From NCBI GenBank assembly GCA_964568525.1, contig CAZMPM010000031.1, forward strand, positions 1 through 9,282: a stretch of DNA of 9,282 bases, in the 5' to 3' direction. The notes below the pieces were generated by a model. It saw nothing but the letters and a program-made list of their open reading frames with translations, ran no database searches and had not been told where the DNA came from. A program made the position numbers and the translations under genes. Position 1 is the stretch's first letter. Each line of letters starts with the position of its first letter. This document shows, one piece after another, positions 1 to 6,235 of the stretch. Origin of the DNA: CAYZPB01 sp964568525. GTDB taxonomy: Bacteria; Bacillota; Bacilli; Tepidibacillales; Tepidibacillaceae.

Positions 1-2
1 GG

Positions 3-764
3 GCAGGCGATCTGGCGGCGATTCTGACCAATCTTGAGGATGGCGATGTACTATTTATTGATGAGATTCATCGTTTAAATCGAACAGTCGAAGAGATTCT
101 ATACCCGGCAATGGAGGATTTTGCGCTTGATATAATTCTTGGGAAAGGGGCAAGTGCACGGACCGTACGAATTGATTTGCCGAGGTTTACACTGATTGGC
201 GCTACAACACGTGTCGGTTTGCTCACAGCGCCGCTACGCGATCGTTTTGGAGTAATAAGTCGATTAGAGTATTATGAGCGGGATGAACTGCATGAAATCG
301 TGATTCGCTCAGCAAACTTGCTTGGAGTGCAGATCGCTGATGCAGCGGCGAAAGAGATTGCGCTGCGTTCACGGGGAACTCCGCGGGTGGCGAATCGTTT
401 ATTGAAGCGTGTGCGCGATTTTGCACAAGTAATCTCTGATGGTGTGATTACTGAAGAGGTTGCGCGTCAGGCGTTGGAAAGCATTCAAGTAGATCAGATT
501 GGCCTTGATTATATAGACCATAAGCTGCTATTGATGATCATAGATTACTATAATGGTGGACCAGTCGGAATTGATACGCTGGCCGCATCAATTGGTGAAG
601 AAGCAACGACCATTGAAGATGTTTATGAACCATATTTAATGCAGATTGGGTTCTTACAACGCACTCAACGTGGTCGGATGGTAACACTGCTCGCATATGA
701 GCATCTTGGAAGAGAGATGCCACACACAAAAGAGAATGAAAGGGATGGAAATAAAGATGAATAA
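3..764 (+). CDS. ruvB: Holliday junction branch migration helicase RuvB, 5'-truncated by window edge
   Basis: RuvB is the hexameric AAA+ motor that, with RuvA, drives branch migration of Holliday junctions in the cytoplasm. The reading frame is open from base 3, so the gene begins before the window; 253 codons plus stop are visible of a protein usually near 335 residues. Seen in order: the Walker B segment LFIDEIHRL right at the start, sensor 1 (IGATTR), the arginine-finger region (APLRDRFG), the sensor 2 helix (RGTPRVANRLLKR), then the C-terminal winged-helix domain (IGLDYIDHKLL through GFLQRTQRGR). The Walker A loop lies upstream and is not visible. The C-terminus ends in a short charged tail. 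Its stop codon overlaps the start of the CYTH gene, which suggests cotranscription and translational coupling. An internal ATG at 111 is not the true start because the homology clearly extends upstream of it. Confidence 0.97.
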   Translation, partial: AGDLAAILTNLEDGDVLFIDEIHRLNRTVEEILYPAMEDFALDIILGKGASARTVRIDLPRFTLIGATTRVGLLTAPLRDRFGVISRLEYYERDELHEIVIRSANLLGVQIADAAAKEIALRSRGTPRVANRLLKRVRDFAQVISDGVITEEVARQALESIQVDQIGLDYIDHKLLLMIIDYYNGGPVGIDTLAASIGEEATTIEDVYEPYLMQIGFLQRTQRGRMVTLLAYEHLGREMPHTKENERDGNKDE

Positions 765-1383
765 CAACACAGATTCGCAAAACGAGCAAAGAATGGAACT
801 GGAGATTGAGTATAAAGCGATGCTCGATGTAGCGAGATATGAGGAGCTGCTTGAATTGTTTGCGAAGTTTGCTGACAAGATGGCTTCTTACACTCAAACC
901 AACTATTATTTCGATACTGAAGATAATCTTTTGATTAATCAAGGTATTAGTGTCCGCCTGCGAAATATCGGTGATAATTGGGTTTTCCAGGTGAAGATTC
1001 CGAGGGAAAGTGATGGCGAATATAATGAGCAGCTCGAATTTATCACTGAGATTCCTAGTCTGCTTGCTAGCGATTTTATTAAAAACGGAATTGTTAAATA
1101 TAATCAATTGTTGCAGAAAATCGCTGTTCTAAATGAGTATAATGGAGAGAGTCTACAGATGATTGGCACGCTAACGACAGTTCGTCAGGACTATACTTTC
1201 TATACAGATACGATTAGCCTGGACAAAAGTAGTTACCTTGATGCTGTTGATTATGAACTAGAGTGGGAAACGACTAATCATCACTTTGTTCTTTTTATGT
1301 TTAACCAGTTACATTTGGAACCTATAAAAAATATTGGCAAAATCACTCGTTTCCTAGATCGCTTGAATCGTCAGAAAACATAG
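757..1383 (+). CDS. CYTH domain protein (YjbK-like; possible triphosphate-binding phosphohydrolase)
   Basis: A 208-residue protein of the CYTH superfamily, whose members bind triphosphates and divalent metals inside a beta tunnel (inorganic triphosphatase, thiamine triphosphatase, class IV adenylyl cyclase). The hallmark ExExK motif is present as EIEYK (residues 16-20). Further family features are YYFDT, the paired arginines of VRLRN (67 and 69), a lysine in FQVKIP (near 80), a later Arg in TTVRQDY, DYELEWE, and a C-terminal GKITRFL. Length and order resemble Bacillus YjbK (about 190 residues). No membrane segment or signal peptide is apparent. The start is uncertain: ATG 757 overlaps the ruvB stop by 8 bases and has a purine-rich AGGG about 12 bases upstream, while ATG 793, directly before ELEIEYK, gives 196 residues and matches the family start closely. 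ATGs at 736 and 745 are also in frame. Substrate cannot be told from sequence. No functional link to RuvB is known to me. Confidence 0.88.
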   Translation: MNNNTDSQNEQRMELEIEYKAMLDVARYEELLELFAKFADKMASYTQTNYYFDTEDNLLINQGISVRLRNIGDNWVFQVKIPRESDGEYNEQLEFITEIPSLLASDFIKNGIVKYNQLLQKIAVLNEYNGESLQMIGTLTTVRQDYTFYTDTISLDKSSYLDAVDYELEWETTNHHFVLFMFNQLHLEPIKNIGKITRFLDRLNRQKT

Positions 1384-1396
1384 AGATAAGTAATCC

Positions 1397-1425
1397 TTGC
1401 TATTTAGGACTAAAAAGAATAAAAT
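1397..1425 (+). promoter_or_regulatory. Candidate sigma-A-type promoter upstream of ilvN
   Basis: TTGCTA (1397-1402, 4 of 6 to TTGACA) is separated by 17 bases from TAAAAT (1420-1425, 5 of 6 to TATAAT). Transcription would start near 1432, inside the left arm of the inverted repeat and just before the CodY-like palindrome, which would place that palindrome at a position typical of a roadblock repressor site. The region is very AT-rich, so chance matches are likely; this is a candidate only. Confidence 0.35.
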
Positions 1426-1441
1426 ATTATAAATTTATATA

Positions 1442-1456
1442 AATAGTCTGACTATT
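1442..1456 (+). promoter_or_regulatory. CodY-box-like palindrome upstream of ilvN
   Basis: AATAGTCTGACTATT is a 15-base palindrome with a single central mismatch-type base. Compared with the known CodY consensus AATTTTCWGAAAATT it agrees at 11 of 15 positions, including the central TCWGA and both outer ends. CodY senses branched-chain amino acids and GTP and commonly represses ilv-leu operons in Bacillota, so the location directly before ilvN fits. It could instead be the apex of the terminator hairpin, or a site for another regulator. Whether this organism has CodY is not visible here. Confidence 0.4.
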
Positions 1457-1463
1457 TGGAATT

Positions 1464-1469
1464 TATAAT
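1464..1469 (+). promoter_or_regulatory. Perfect -10 hexamer TATAAT before ilvN
   Basis: An exact TATAAT lies 65 bases before the ilvN start codon, within the right arm of the inverted repeat. No good -35 sits at 16-18 bases upstream; the region there is the palindrome (AAATAG and neighbours). If it is used, an activator or a weak -35 would be involved, and the palindrome at 1442-1456 would overlap the -35 and spacer, a classic operator position. The match may be fortuitous in such AT-rich DNA. Confidence 0.3.
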
Positions 1470-1519
1470 ATTTTTTTATCTAAAGGTTTATTTTTGGAAA
1501 GAGATATGGAGAAAGAAAT

Positions 1520-1525
1520 GGGAGG
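1520..1525 (+). promoter_or_regulatory. Ribosome binding site deciding the ilvN start
   Basis: GGGAGG lies 8 bases before ATG 1534. This strong Shine-Dalgarno sequence selects that ATG over upstream in-frame starts such as 1456, which would add 26 residues with no counterpart in IlvN proteins. Confidence 0.85.
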
Positions 1526-1533
1526 TTAGTGTT

Positions 1534-2025
1534 ATGGAAAGGCATGTACTATCAATATTAGTAGAGAACCAAGCCGGTGTCCTGAGTAGAGTAGCGGGTC
1601 TTTTTACCAGAAGAGGTTACAATATTGACAGCTTAACAGTTGGTGAGACTGCGGATTCTACAATATCAAGGATGACAATCGTTGTTCGTGGTGACGAATA
1701 TATTCTTGAACAGATTCGGAAACAGCTTAATAAGCTGGTTGAAGTGATTGAAGTAGTGCTACTTACCCCAGAAGATTCAGTTTTTCGTGAAATTGCACTA
1801 ATCAAAGTGAAAGCTGATTCTAATACAAGATCAGAAATTTTTGAAACGGTGAATATTTTCCGTGGGAAGATTATTGACATTGCAAGTGACACCGTAATTA
1901 TTGAAGTTACTGGTGATGAGCGGAAGATTACTGCGTTGATTGATATTCTTCGACCATACGAGATTATTGAAATGGTTCGTACAGGACTGACTGCTTTAGC
2001 GAGAGGCGAGAAGAAGATTAAATAA
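1534..2025 (+). CDS. ilvN: Acetolactate synthase small (regulatory) subunit
   Basis: The regulatory subunit binds the catalytic subunit IlvB, raises its activity and confers valine feedback inhibition on acetolactate/acetohydroxybutyrate synthesis, the first common step of valine, leucine and isoleucine formation. The 163-residue product has the usual length. An N-terminal ACT domain (about 3-77) shows ILVENQAGVLSRVAGLF and RRGYNIDSLTVG; the second ALS small-subunit domain (about 80-158) includes REIALIKVKA and FRGKIIDIA, ending in GLTALARGEKKIK. Asn12, Gly15 and Asn30 align with E. coli IlvH Asn11, Gly14 and Asn29, residues linked to valine binding, so valine sensitivity is expected. It is the first gene of the operon and 19 bases precede ilvC. 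Oddly, no ilvB lies upstream, where it is commonly found. The symbol ilvH is equally used for this family. Confidence 0.96.
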   Translation: MERHVLSILVENQAGVLSRVAGLFTRRGYNIDSLTVGETADSTISRMTIVVRGDEYILEQIRKQLNKLVEVIEVVLLTPEDSVFREIALIKVKADSNTRSEIFETVNIFRGKIIDIASDTVIIEVTGDERKITALIDILRPYEIIEMVRTGLTALARGEKKIK

Positions 2026-2044
2026 TACTTAGGAGGAATAAATA

Positions 2045-3043
2045 ATGGCGAAATTATATTATGGGAAAGATTGTAATTTAGATTTACTAAAAGGAAAAAC
2101 GGTTGCAATTATTGGCTATGGTAGTCAAGGACATGCACATGCTCTAAACCTTCATGAGTCAGGTGTTAATGTAATAGTTGGTTTATATAAAGGCAGTAAA
2201 TCATGGGAAAAAGCTGTCGCTGCTGGTTTAAAGGTTGAATTTGCTGATGAGGCTACTAAAGCTGCTGATATCATTATGCTACTAGTTAATGATGAGAAGC
2301 AGGCTAAATTATATAAAGAGGTAATTGAGCCGAATCTTAAAGCGGGAGACTCGTTAGTATTTGCACATGGTTTTAATATTCATTATGGGCAGATTGTTCC
2401 GCCAGCTGATGTTAACGTTTTTATGGTGGCGCCTAAAGGCCCTGGGCACACCGTGCGTTCACAATTTGTTGAAGGCAAAGGTGTTCCAAGTTTAGTTGCT
2501 GTCTATCAAGATGCAACCGGAAATTCAATGGCATTAGCGTTAGCTTATGCAGCTGGTATCGGCGCTGGTCGTGCTGGTATCCTTGAAACAACTTTTAAAG
2601 AAGAGACTGAAACAGATCTTTTCGGTGAGCAGGCAGTCCTTTGCGGTGGTGTGACTGAGCTCATTAAAGTTGGTTTTGAAGTTCTGGTAGAAGCCGGTTA
2701 TGAACCGGAGAGTGCTTATTTTGAGTGCCTTCATGAGATGAAACTGATTGTTGACCTAATCAATGAGGGCGGTTTAAGCTACATGCGCTACTCAATTAGT
2801 GATACTGCTGAATATGGCGATTATTCTGTCGGCAGACGAATTATTACTGCTGATACAAAAGCAGAGATGCGCAAAGTGCTAACTGAGGTGCAAAATGGTA
2901 CTTTTGCACGCAATTGGATCTTAGAGAACCAAGCAAATCGACCAAATTTCAATGCAGAACGCAGAATACAGTCAGAACATCAGATTGAGCAGGTTGGTAA
3001 AGAACTTCGCAAAATGATGTCTTGGATTAAACAAGAAAAATAA
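2045..3043 (+). CDS. ilvC: Ketol-acid reductoisomerase, class I
   Basis: The enzyme converts 2-acetolactate (or 2-aceto-2-hydroxybutyrate) to the dihydroxy acid by Mg-dependent alkyl migration and NAD(P)H-dependent reduction. Its 332 residues are the normal class I (short) length. An N-terminal Rossmann domain carries the nucleotide-binding segment IIGYGSQGHAHALNL (22-36). The all-helical C-terminal knotted domain carries the metal ligands and catalytic residues: Asp191 and Glu195 in ETDLFGEQ, Glu227 and Glu231 in FECLHEMK, and Ser252 in YSIS; His108 sits in FAHGFNIHY. The start ATG has an ideal AGGAGG (2031-2036) 8 bases upstream. The cofactor loop reads GLYKGSKSW: Tyr48 stands where class I homologues commonly have Arg (GLRxGS), while Ser51 and Ser53, which usually contact the NADPH 2'-phosphate, are retained. 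NADPH use is therefore still the default expectation. Confidence 0.98.
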   Translation: MAKLYYGKDCNLDLLKGKTVAIIGYGSQGHAHALNLHESGVNVIVGLYKGSKSWEKAVAAGLKVEFADEATKAADIIMLLVNDEKQAKLYKEVIEPNLKAGDSLVFAHGFNIHYGQIVPPADVNVFMVAPKGPGHTVRSQFVEGKGVPSLVAVYQDATGNSMALALAYAAGIGAGRAGILETTFKEETETDLFGEQAVLCGGVTELIKVGFEVLVEAGYEPESAYFECLHEMKLIVDLINEGGLSYMRYSISDTAEYGDYSVGRRIITADTKAEMRKVLTEVQNGTFARNWILENQANRPNFNAERRIQSEHQIEQVGKELRKMMSWIKQEK

Positions 3044-3078
3044 ATTTTGTTATTAAAAATAAACTAATTTCAGAGAAA

Positions 3079-3086
3079 AGGTGGGG
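3079..3086 (+). promoter_or_regulatory. Ribosome binding site deciding the leuA start
   Basis: AGGTGGGG lies just before the start region of leuA. The core AGGTGG ends 7 bases before ATG 3092, favouring this ATG. An in-frame GTG at 3086 would overlap the ribosome binding site itself and is unlikely to be the start. Confidence 0.75.
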
Positions 3087-3091
3087 TGGAA

Positions 3092-4651
3092 ATGGGACAA
3101 AGAATCAAGATTTTTGATACGACTTTGCGTGATGGGGAGCAGTCTCCTGGCAGCAGCATGAACTTGCAAGAGAAACTAAAGGTGGCTCGCCAGCTGGAAA
3201 GGTTACGTGTCGATATTATTGAAGCCGGCTTTGCCATTGCCTCTCCTGGGGATTTTAAAGCAGTTAAAGCGGTTGCTGATGAGATTAAGGAGTGCTCTGT
3301 AGCCAGTCTAGCTCGGGCGCTTACAAAAGACATTGATGCAGCCTGGGAAGCGGTTCAAGGGGCTATTAATCCGCGCATTCATACTTTTTTAGCTACTTCA
3401 GACCTTCATATGCAGTACAAATTGCGGATGACTGAAGAAGAGGTGCTTCAGCAGGCAACAGAAGCTGTGAAGTATGCTAAAAAGTACTGTAACGATGTCG
3501 AGTTTTCGGCTGAGGATGCATCACGTAGTAATCGTGAGTTTCTTTACCGCGTCTTAGAGTCTGTCATCGCCGCCGGTGCAACTACAGTAAATATTCCTGA
3601 CACGGTTGGCTATGCCAATCCAGAAGAATTTGGGAAATTAATCGCTGATATTCGTAATAATGTAAAAAATATTGACACAGTCGATATTGCCGTTCACTGT
3701 CATAATGATTTGGGATTGGCTGTGTGTAATTCATTGGCGGCAATTGTTGCTGGTGCTACTCAGGTGGAGTGCACTGTCAATGGGATTGGCGAGCGTGCAG
3801 GGAATGCTGCATTGGAAGAGATAGTTATGATTCTGGAAACGCGCAAGGATTATTATCCTTATTATACAAACATCGACACAAAACAAATTTACCGTTCGAG
3901 TCGACTTATCTCGTCGATTACCGGTGTACGTGTTCAACCAAATAAAGCGATTGTTGGGGAGAATGCTTTTGCGCATGAGTCGGGAATTCATCAGCATGGT
4001 ATGTTAGCGCATAAAGGAACTTATGAGATTATGACGCCTGAGTCAATCGGGCTATCAGATAATACGATGGTATTAGGGAAACATTCAGGTAAACATGCCT
4101 TTGAGGATCGCATTAGGGAGTTAGGCTACTCATTAGCAGAAGATGAGTTAGCAAGTGCGTTTCAACAGTTTAAGGAGTTGGCAGATAAGAAAAAAGTTGT
4201 AGCAGACCGTGATATTGAGGCGCTGGTTATGAATAAGTCACTTAGTGTTCCGGAAAGTTACAAGCTTGAAAGTTTTTTCATTAATAGCGGTAACACAATT
4301 ACCTCTGTCGCTTCTGTTAAATTGTTAACGGTTAATCAACATGGTGAAGAGGTAGTTATTGAAGATGTATCGACTGGCGATGGCCCGGTTGATGCTGCCT
4401 TTAAGGCGATTGAGAAACTAGTTGGGATTACCTTTACACTTGATACTTTTGAATTAGCAGCTGTTACCGGTGGTAAAGATGCACAAGGTGAGGCGCTTGT
4501 TAAAATTCGCAAAGATGGCAAGCTACACAGTGGACGTGGTGTTAGTACCGACGTTATTGAGGCAAGTATTAAAGCGAATCTAAATGCTGTTAATAAACTG
4601 ATATATAGCCTTGAGGAACAGAAGAAAGAGGGAGCTGGTCAGAATGTCTAA
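3092..4651 (+). CDS. leuA: 2-isopropylmalate synthase
   Basis: LeuA condenses acetyl-CoA with 2-oxoisovalerate to 2-isopropylmalate, the committed step of leucine synthesis. The 519-residue product has the full length of the family. A TIM-barrel HMGL-like catalytic domain (about 4-270) opens with IFDTTLRDGEQ (Arg13, Asp14) and includes the metal-binding HCHND (His202, His204) and Asn238 in GNAALEE, matching E. coli numbering. A linker region contains GENAFAHESGIHQHG and LGKHSGKHAF. The C-terminal LeuA dimer/regulatory domain (about 390-510), with TGDGPVDAAFKAIEKL and GRGVSTDVIEASIKA, normally binds leucine for feedback inhibition. ATG 3092 follows a good ribosome binding site. The 48-base gap after ilvC holds no recognisable terminator. 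The 3' end overlaps cimA by 8 bases. Confidence 0.98.
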   Translation: MGQRIKIFDTTLRDGEQSPGSSMNLQEKLKVARQLERLRVDIIEAGFAIASPGDFKAVKAVADEIKECSVASLARALTKDIDAAWEAVQGAINPRIHTFLATSDLHMQYKLRMTEEEVLQQATEAVKYAKKYCNDVEFSAEDASRSNREFLYRVLESVIAAGATTVNIPDTVGYANPEEFGKLIADIRNNVKNIDTVDIAVHCHNDLGLAVCNSLAAIVAGATQVECTVNGIGERAGNAALEEIVMILETRKDYYPYYTNIDTKQIYRSSRLISSITGVRVQPNKAIVGENAFAHESGIHQHGMLAHKGTYEIMTPESIGLSDNTMVLGKHSGKHAFEDRIRELGYSLAEDELASAFQQFKELADKKKVVADRDIEALVMNKSLSVPESYKLESFFINSGNTITSVASVKLLTVNQHGEEVVIEDVSTGDGPVDAAFKAIEKLVGITFTLDTFELAAVTGGKDAQGEALVKIRKDGKLHSGRGVSTDVIEASIKANLNAVNKLIYSLEEQKKEGAGQNV

Positions 4652-6224
4652 GCGAATCCTGATTTTTGACTCAACTCTGCGCGATGGCGCTCAGGCTGAG
4701 GGAATCTCCTTTTCAGTAAAAGATAAACTGAAAATAGTGAAGCTTTTAGATAATTTGGGCATAGCCTATATTGAGGCGGGGAATCCCGGCTCTAATCCAA
4801 AGGACTTAGAGTTTTTTGCGGAGGTTAAAAACCTTAAGCTCAAAAATGCAAAACTGACCGCTTTTGGTAGTACGCGCCGTCGAGGGATTGCAGTTGAAGA
4901 GGACGCGAATATTCTTTCTTTGGTGGCTGCTGGAACTGATGTAATAACAATTTTTGGAAAAAGTTGGGATTTTCATGTCACCGAAATAATTAAGACGACA
5001 TTAGAAGAGAATCTGGCGATGATTAAAGAAAGTGTTGCTTATTTTAAAAAGCTAGGCAAAGAGGTTATCTTTGATGCTGAGCATTTTTATGATGGCTATA
5101 AAAACAACCCAGAGTATGCTATGGATACGCTTGCCGCTGCCTTTGATGGTGGTGCAGATGCGCTAGTATTATGCGATACCAATGGCGGCGCTTTTCCGAG
5201 CGAGGTTTACGAGATTACTAAACTGGTCTGCGCTAAATATGATATATCAATCGGTATTCATGCTCATAATGATAGTGGATTAGGTGTTGCTAATTCGATT
5301 ATGGCTGTCGAAGCTGGTGCTAATCATGTTCAGGGAACCTATATTGGCTTTGGTGAACGCTGTGGTAACGCTAATCTCTCTAGCATTATTCCTGCTCTGC
5401 AGATTAAAAAAGGTTTGAGCTGTATTCCACAAGAACAACTTGAACGGCTGACAACAACTGCGTTTGCACTTGCTGAGGTCGCCAATGTAAATATCAAGGA
5501 TGATATGCCATACGTTGGGCGGAGCGCTTTTGCCCATAAGGGTGGTATGCATATCGATGGAGTGAATAAGGCATCGCATTCTTTCGAGCACATCGATCCG
5601 TCGCTTGTCGGCAATGAACGGCGGATACTGATGTCTGAGGTAGCGGGTCGCAGCACAATTTTGGCGAAGATTCGTGAGTTCGATCCGGATTTGACAAAGG
5701 ATTCGTTGGAAACACAAGCGATTATTGATAAACTTAAAGAGTTAGAGCATACCGGATATCAATTTGAGGGTGCGGAGAGTACTTTTGAGCTTTTGATTCG
5801 CAAGCAATTGGGCAAATATACACCGTTTTTTGAATTAGAAAATTTTACGACGATGGGACGACATCCGGCAGATAACTCCGCGACTAGTTCGTCGGCGATT
5901 ATTAAGATAAACGTTGATGGAAAAATCGAAATGACTGCAGCGGAGGGCAATGGTCCGGTCAACGCATTAGACAAGGCTTTACGGAAGGCGCTTGAAGTCT
6001 TTTATCCAAGCCTAAAAAGTGTTAGTTTAATCGACTTTAAGGTGCGGGTGGTAGATACTAAGGATGCGACTGCAGCGAAGGTTCGCGTACTGATTGAATC
6101 AACTGATGGTGAGGAATACTGGAGCACGGTTGGCGTATCTACAGACATTATTGAGGCGAGCTGGGTGGCGCTAGTCGATTCATTAGAGTATAAGCTATTA
6201 CGAGATATTGAAAAGCAAAAGTAG
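4644..6224 (+). CDS. cimA: (R)-citramalate synthase
   Basis: CimA condenses pyruvate with acetyl-CoA to (R)-citramalate, which LeuCD and LeuB convert to 2-oxobutyrate for isoleucine without threonine deaminase. The 526-residue protein is a LeuA paralogue: the catalytic barrel opens with IFDSTLRDGAQAEGISFS, has the metal-binding HAHND (His206, His208), and GERCGNANLSS. The hallmarks of the CimA rather than LeuA branch are DGAQAEGISFSVKDKL, FGSTRRRG, IFGKSWDFHV, FDAEHFYDGYK and VGRSAFAHKGGMHIDGV. A C-terminal LeuA-dimer-type regulatory domain (about 425-520, GNGPVNALDKALRKAL, GVSTDIIEASW) is intact, so end-product inhibition by isoleucine is possible. ATG 4644 lies inside the leuA 3' end (8-base overlap) with GGGAG (4630-4634) 9 bases upstream; a TTG at 4611 is in frame but has no family support. 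The overlap implies translational coupling to leuA. Confidence 0.95.
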   Translation: MSKRILIFDSTLRDGAQAEGISFSVKDKLKIVKLLDNLGIAYIEAGNPGSNPKDLEFFAEVKNLKLKNAKLTAFGSTRRRGIAVEEDANILSLVAAGTDVITIFGKSWDFHVTEIIKTTLEENLAMIKESVAYFKKLGKEVIFDAEHFYDGYKNNPEYAMDTLAAAFDGGADALVLCDTNGGAFPSEVYEITKLVCAKYDISIGIHAHNDSGLGVANSIMAVEAGANHVQGTYIGFGERCGNANLSSIIPALQIKKGLSCIPQEQLERLTTTAFALAEVANVNIKDDMPYVGRSAFAHKGGMHIDGVNKASHSFEHIDPSLVGNERRILMSEVAGRSTILAKIREFDPDLTKDSLETQAIIDKLKELEHTGYQFEGAESTFELLIRKQLGKYTPFFELENFTTMGRHPADNSATSSSAIIKINVDGKIEMTAAEGNGPVNALDKALRKALEVFYPSLKSVSLIDFKVRVVDTKDATAAKVRVLIESTDGEEYWSTVGVSTDIIEASWVALVDSLEYKLLRDIEKQK

Positions 6225-6235
6225 GGGGAGTTAAA

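Larger units (their letters stand above)
1421..1477 (+). terminator. Long AT-rich inverted repeat with T run; probable terminator of the ruvB-CYTH unit or leader hairpin of ilvN
   Basis: The arm AAAATATTATAAATT (1421-1435) is perfectly complementary to 1460-1474, and AAATAGT (1441-1447) to ACTATTT (1451-1457), around a 3-base loop CTG. The two stems are separated by an asymmetric internal loop (TATAT against GG). The right arm runs into seven T (1471-1477), and the left arm begins with A residues, as in a bidirectional intrinsic terminator. It lies about 40 bases after the CYTH stop codon. The stem is almost pure A+T, so it is weaker than a GC-rich terminator hairpin of the same length. The inverted repeat is seen directly; the termination role is inferred. 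Confidence 0.55.

Noticed and set aside
538..1107. Long open frame on the minus strand across the ruvB end and the CYTH gene
   Set aside because: It lies antisense to two genes with clear family motifs and shows no recognisable domain; it is a shadow frame.
1384..1533. T-box riboswitch in the ilvN leader
   Set aside because: The gap is only 150 bases, almost entirely A+T, and contains neither the conserved T-box core sequence nor a GC-bearing antiterminator structure.
1456..1533. N-terminal extension of IlvN from the upstream ATG at 1456
   Set aside because: The extra residues (aromatic and basic rich) have no counterpart in the family, the ATG lies inside the hairpin, and a strong GGGAGG precedes ATG 1534.
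1617..2108. Open frame on the minus strand opposite ilvN
   Set aside because: It is antisense to a fully conserved ilvN and its product is low-complexity Ser/Ile/Thr-rich, as expected for the complement of an AT-rich gene.
3044..3091. Separate promoter or terminator between ilvC and leuA
   Set aside because: The 48 bases are AT-rich but show no convincing hairpin with a T run and no paired -35/-10 elements; the ribosome binding site of leuA accounts for the 3' part.
5280..5717. Cluster of overlapping minus-strand open frames inside cimA
   Set aside because: Several frames overlap the same stretch, none has a recognisable domain or ribosome binding site, and the + strand holds conserved CimA motifs throughout.
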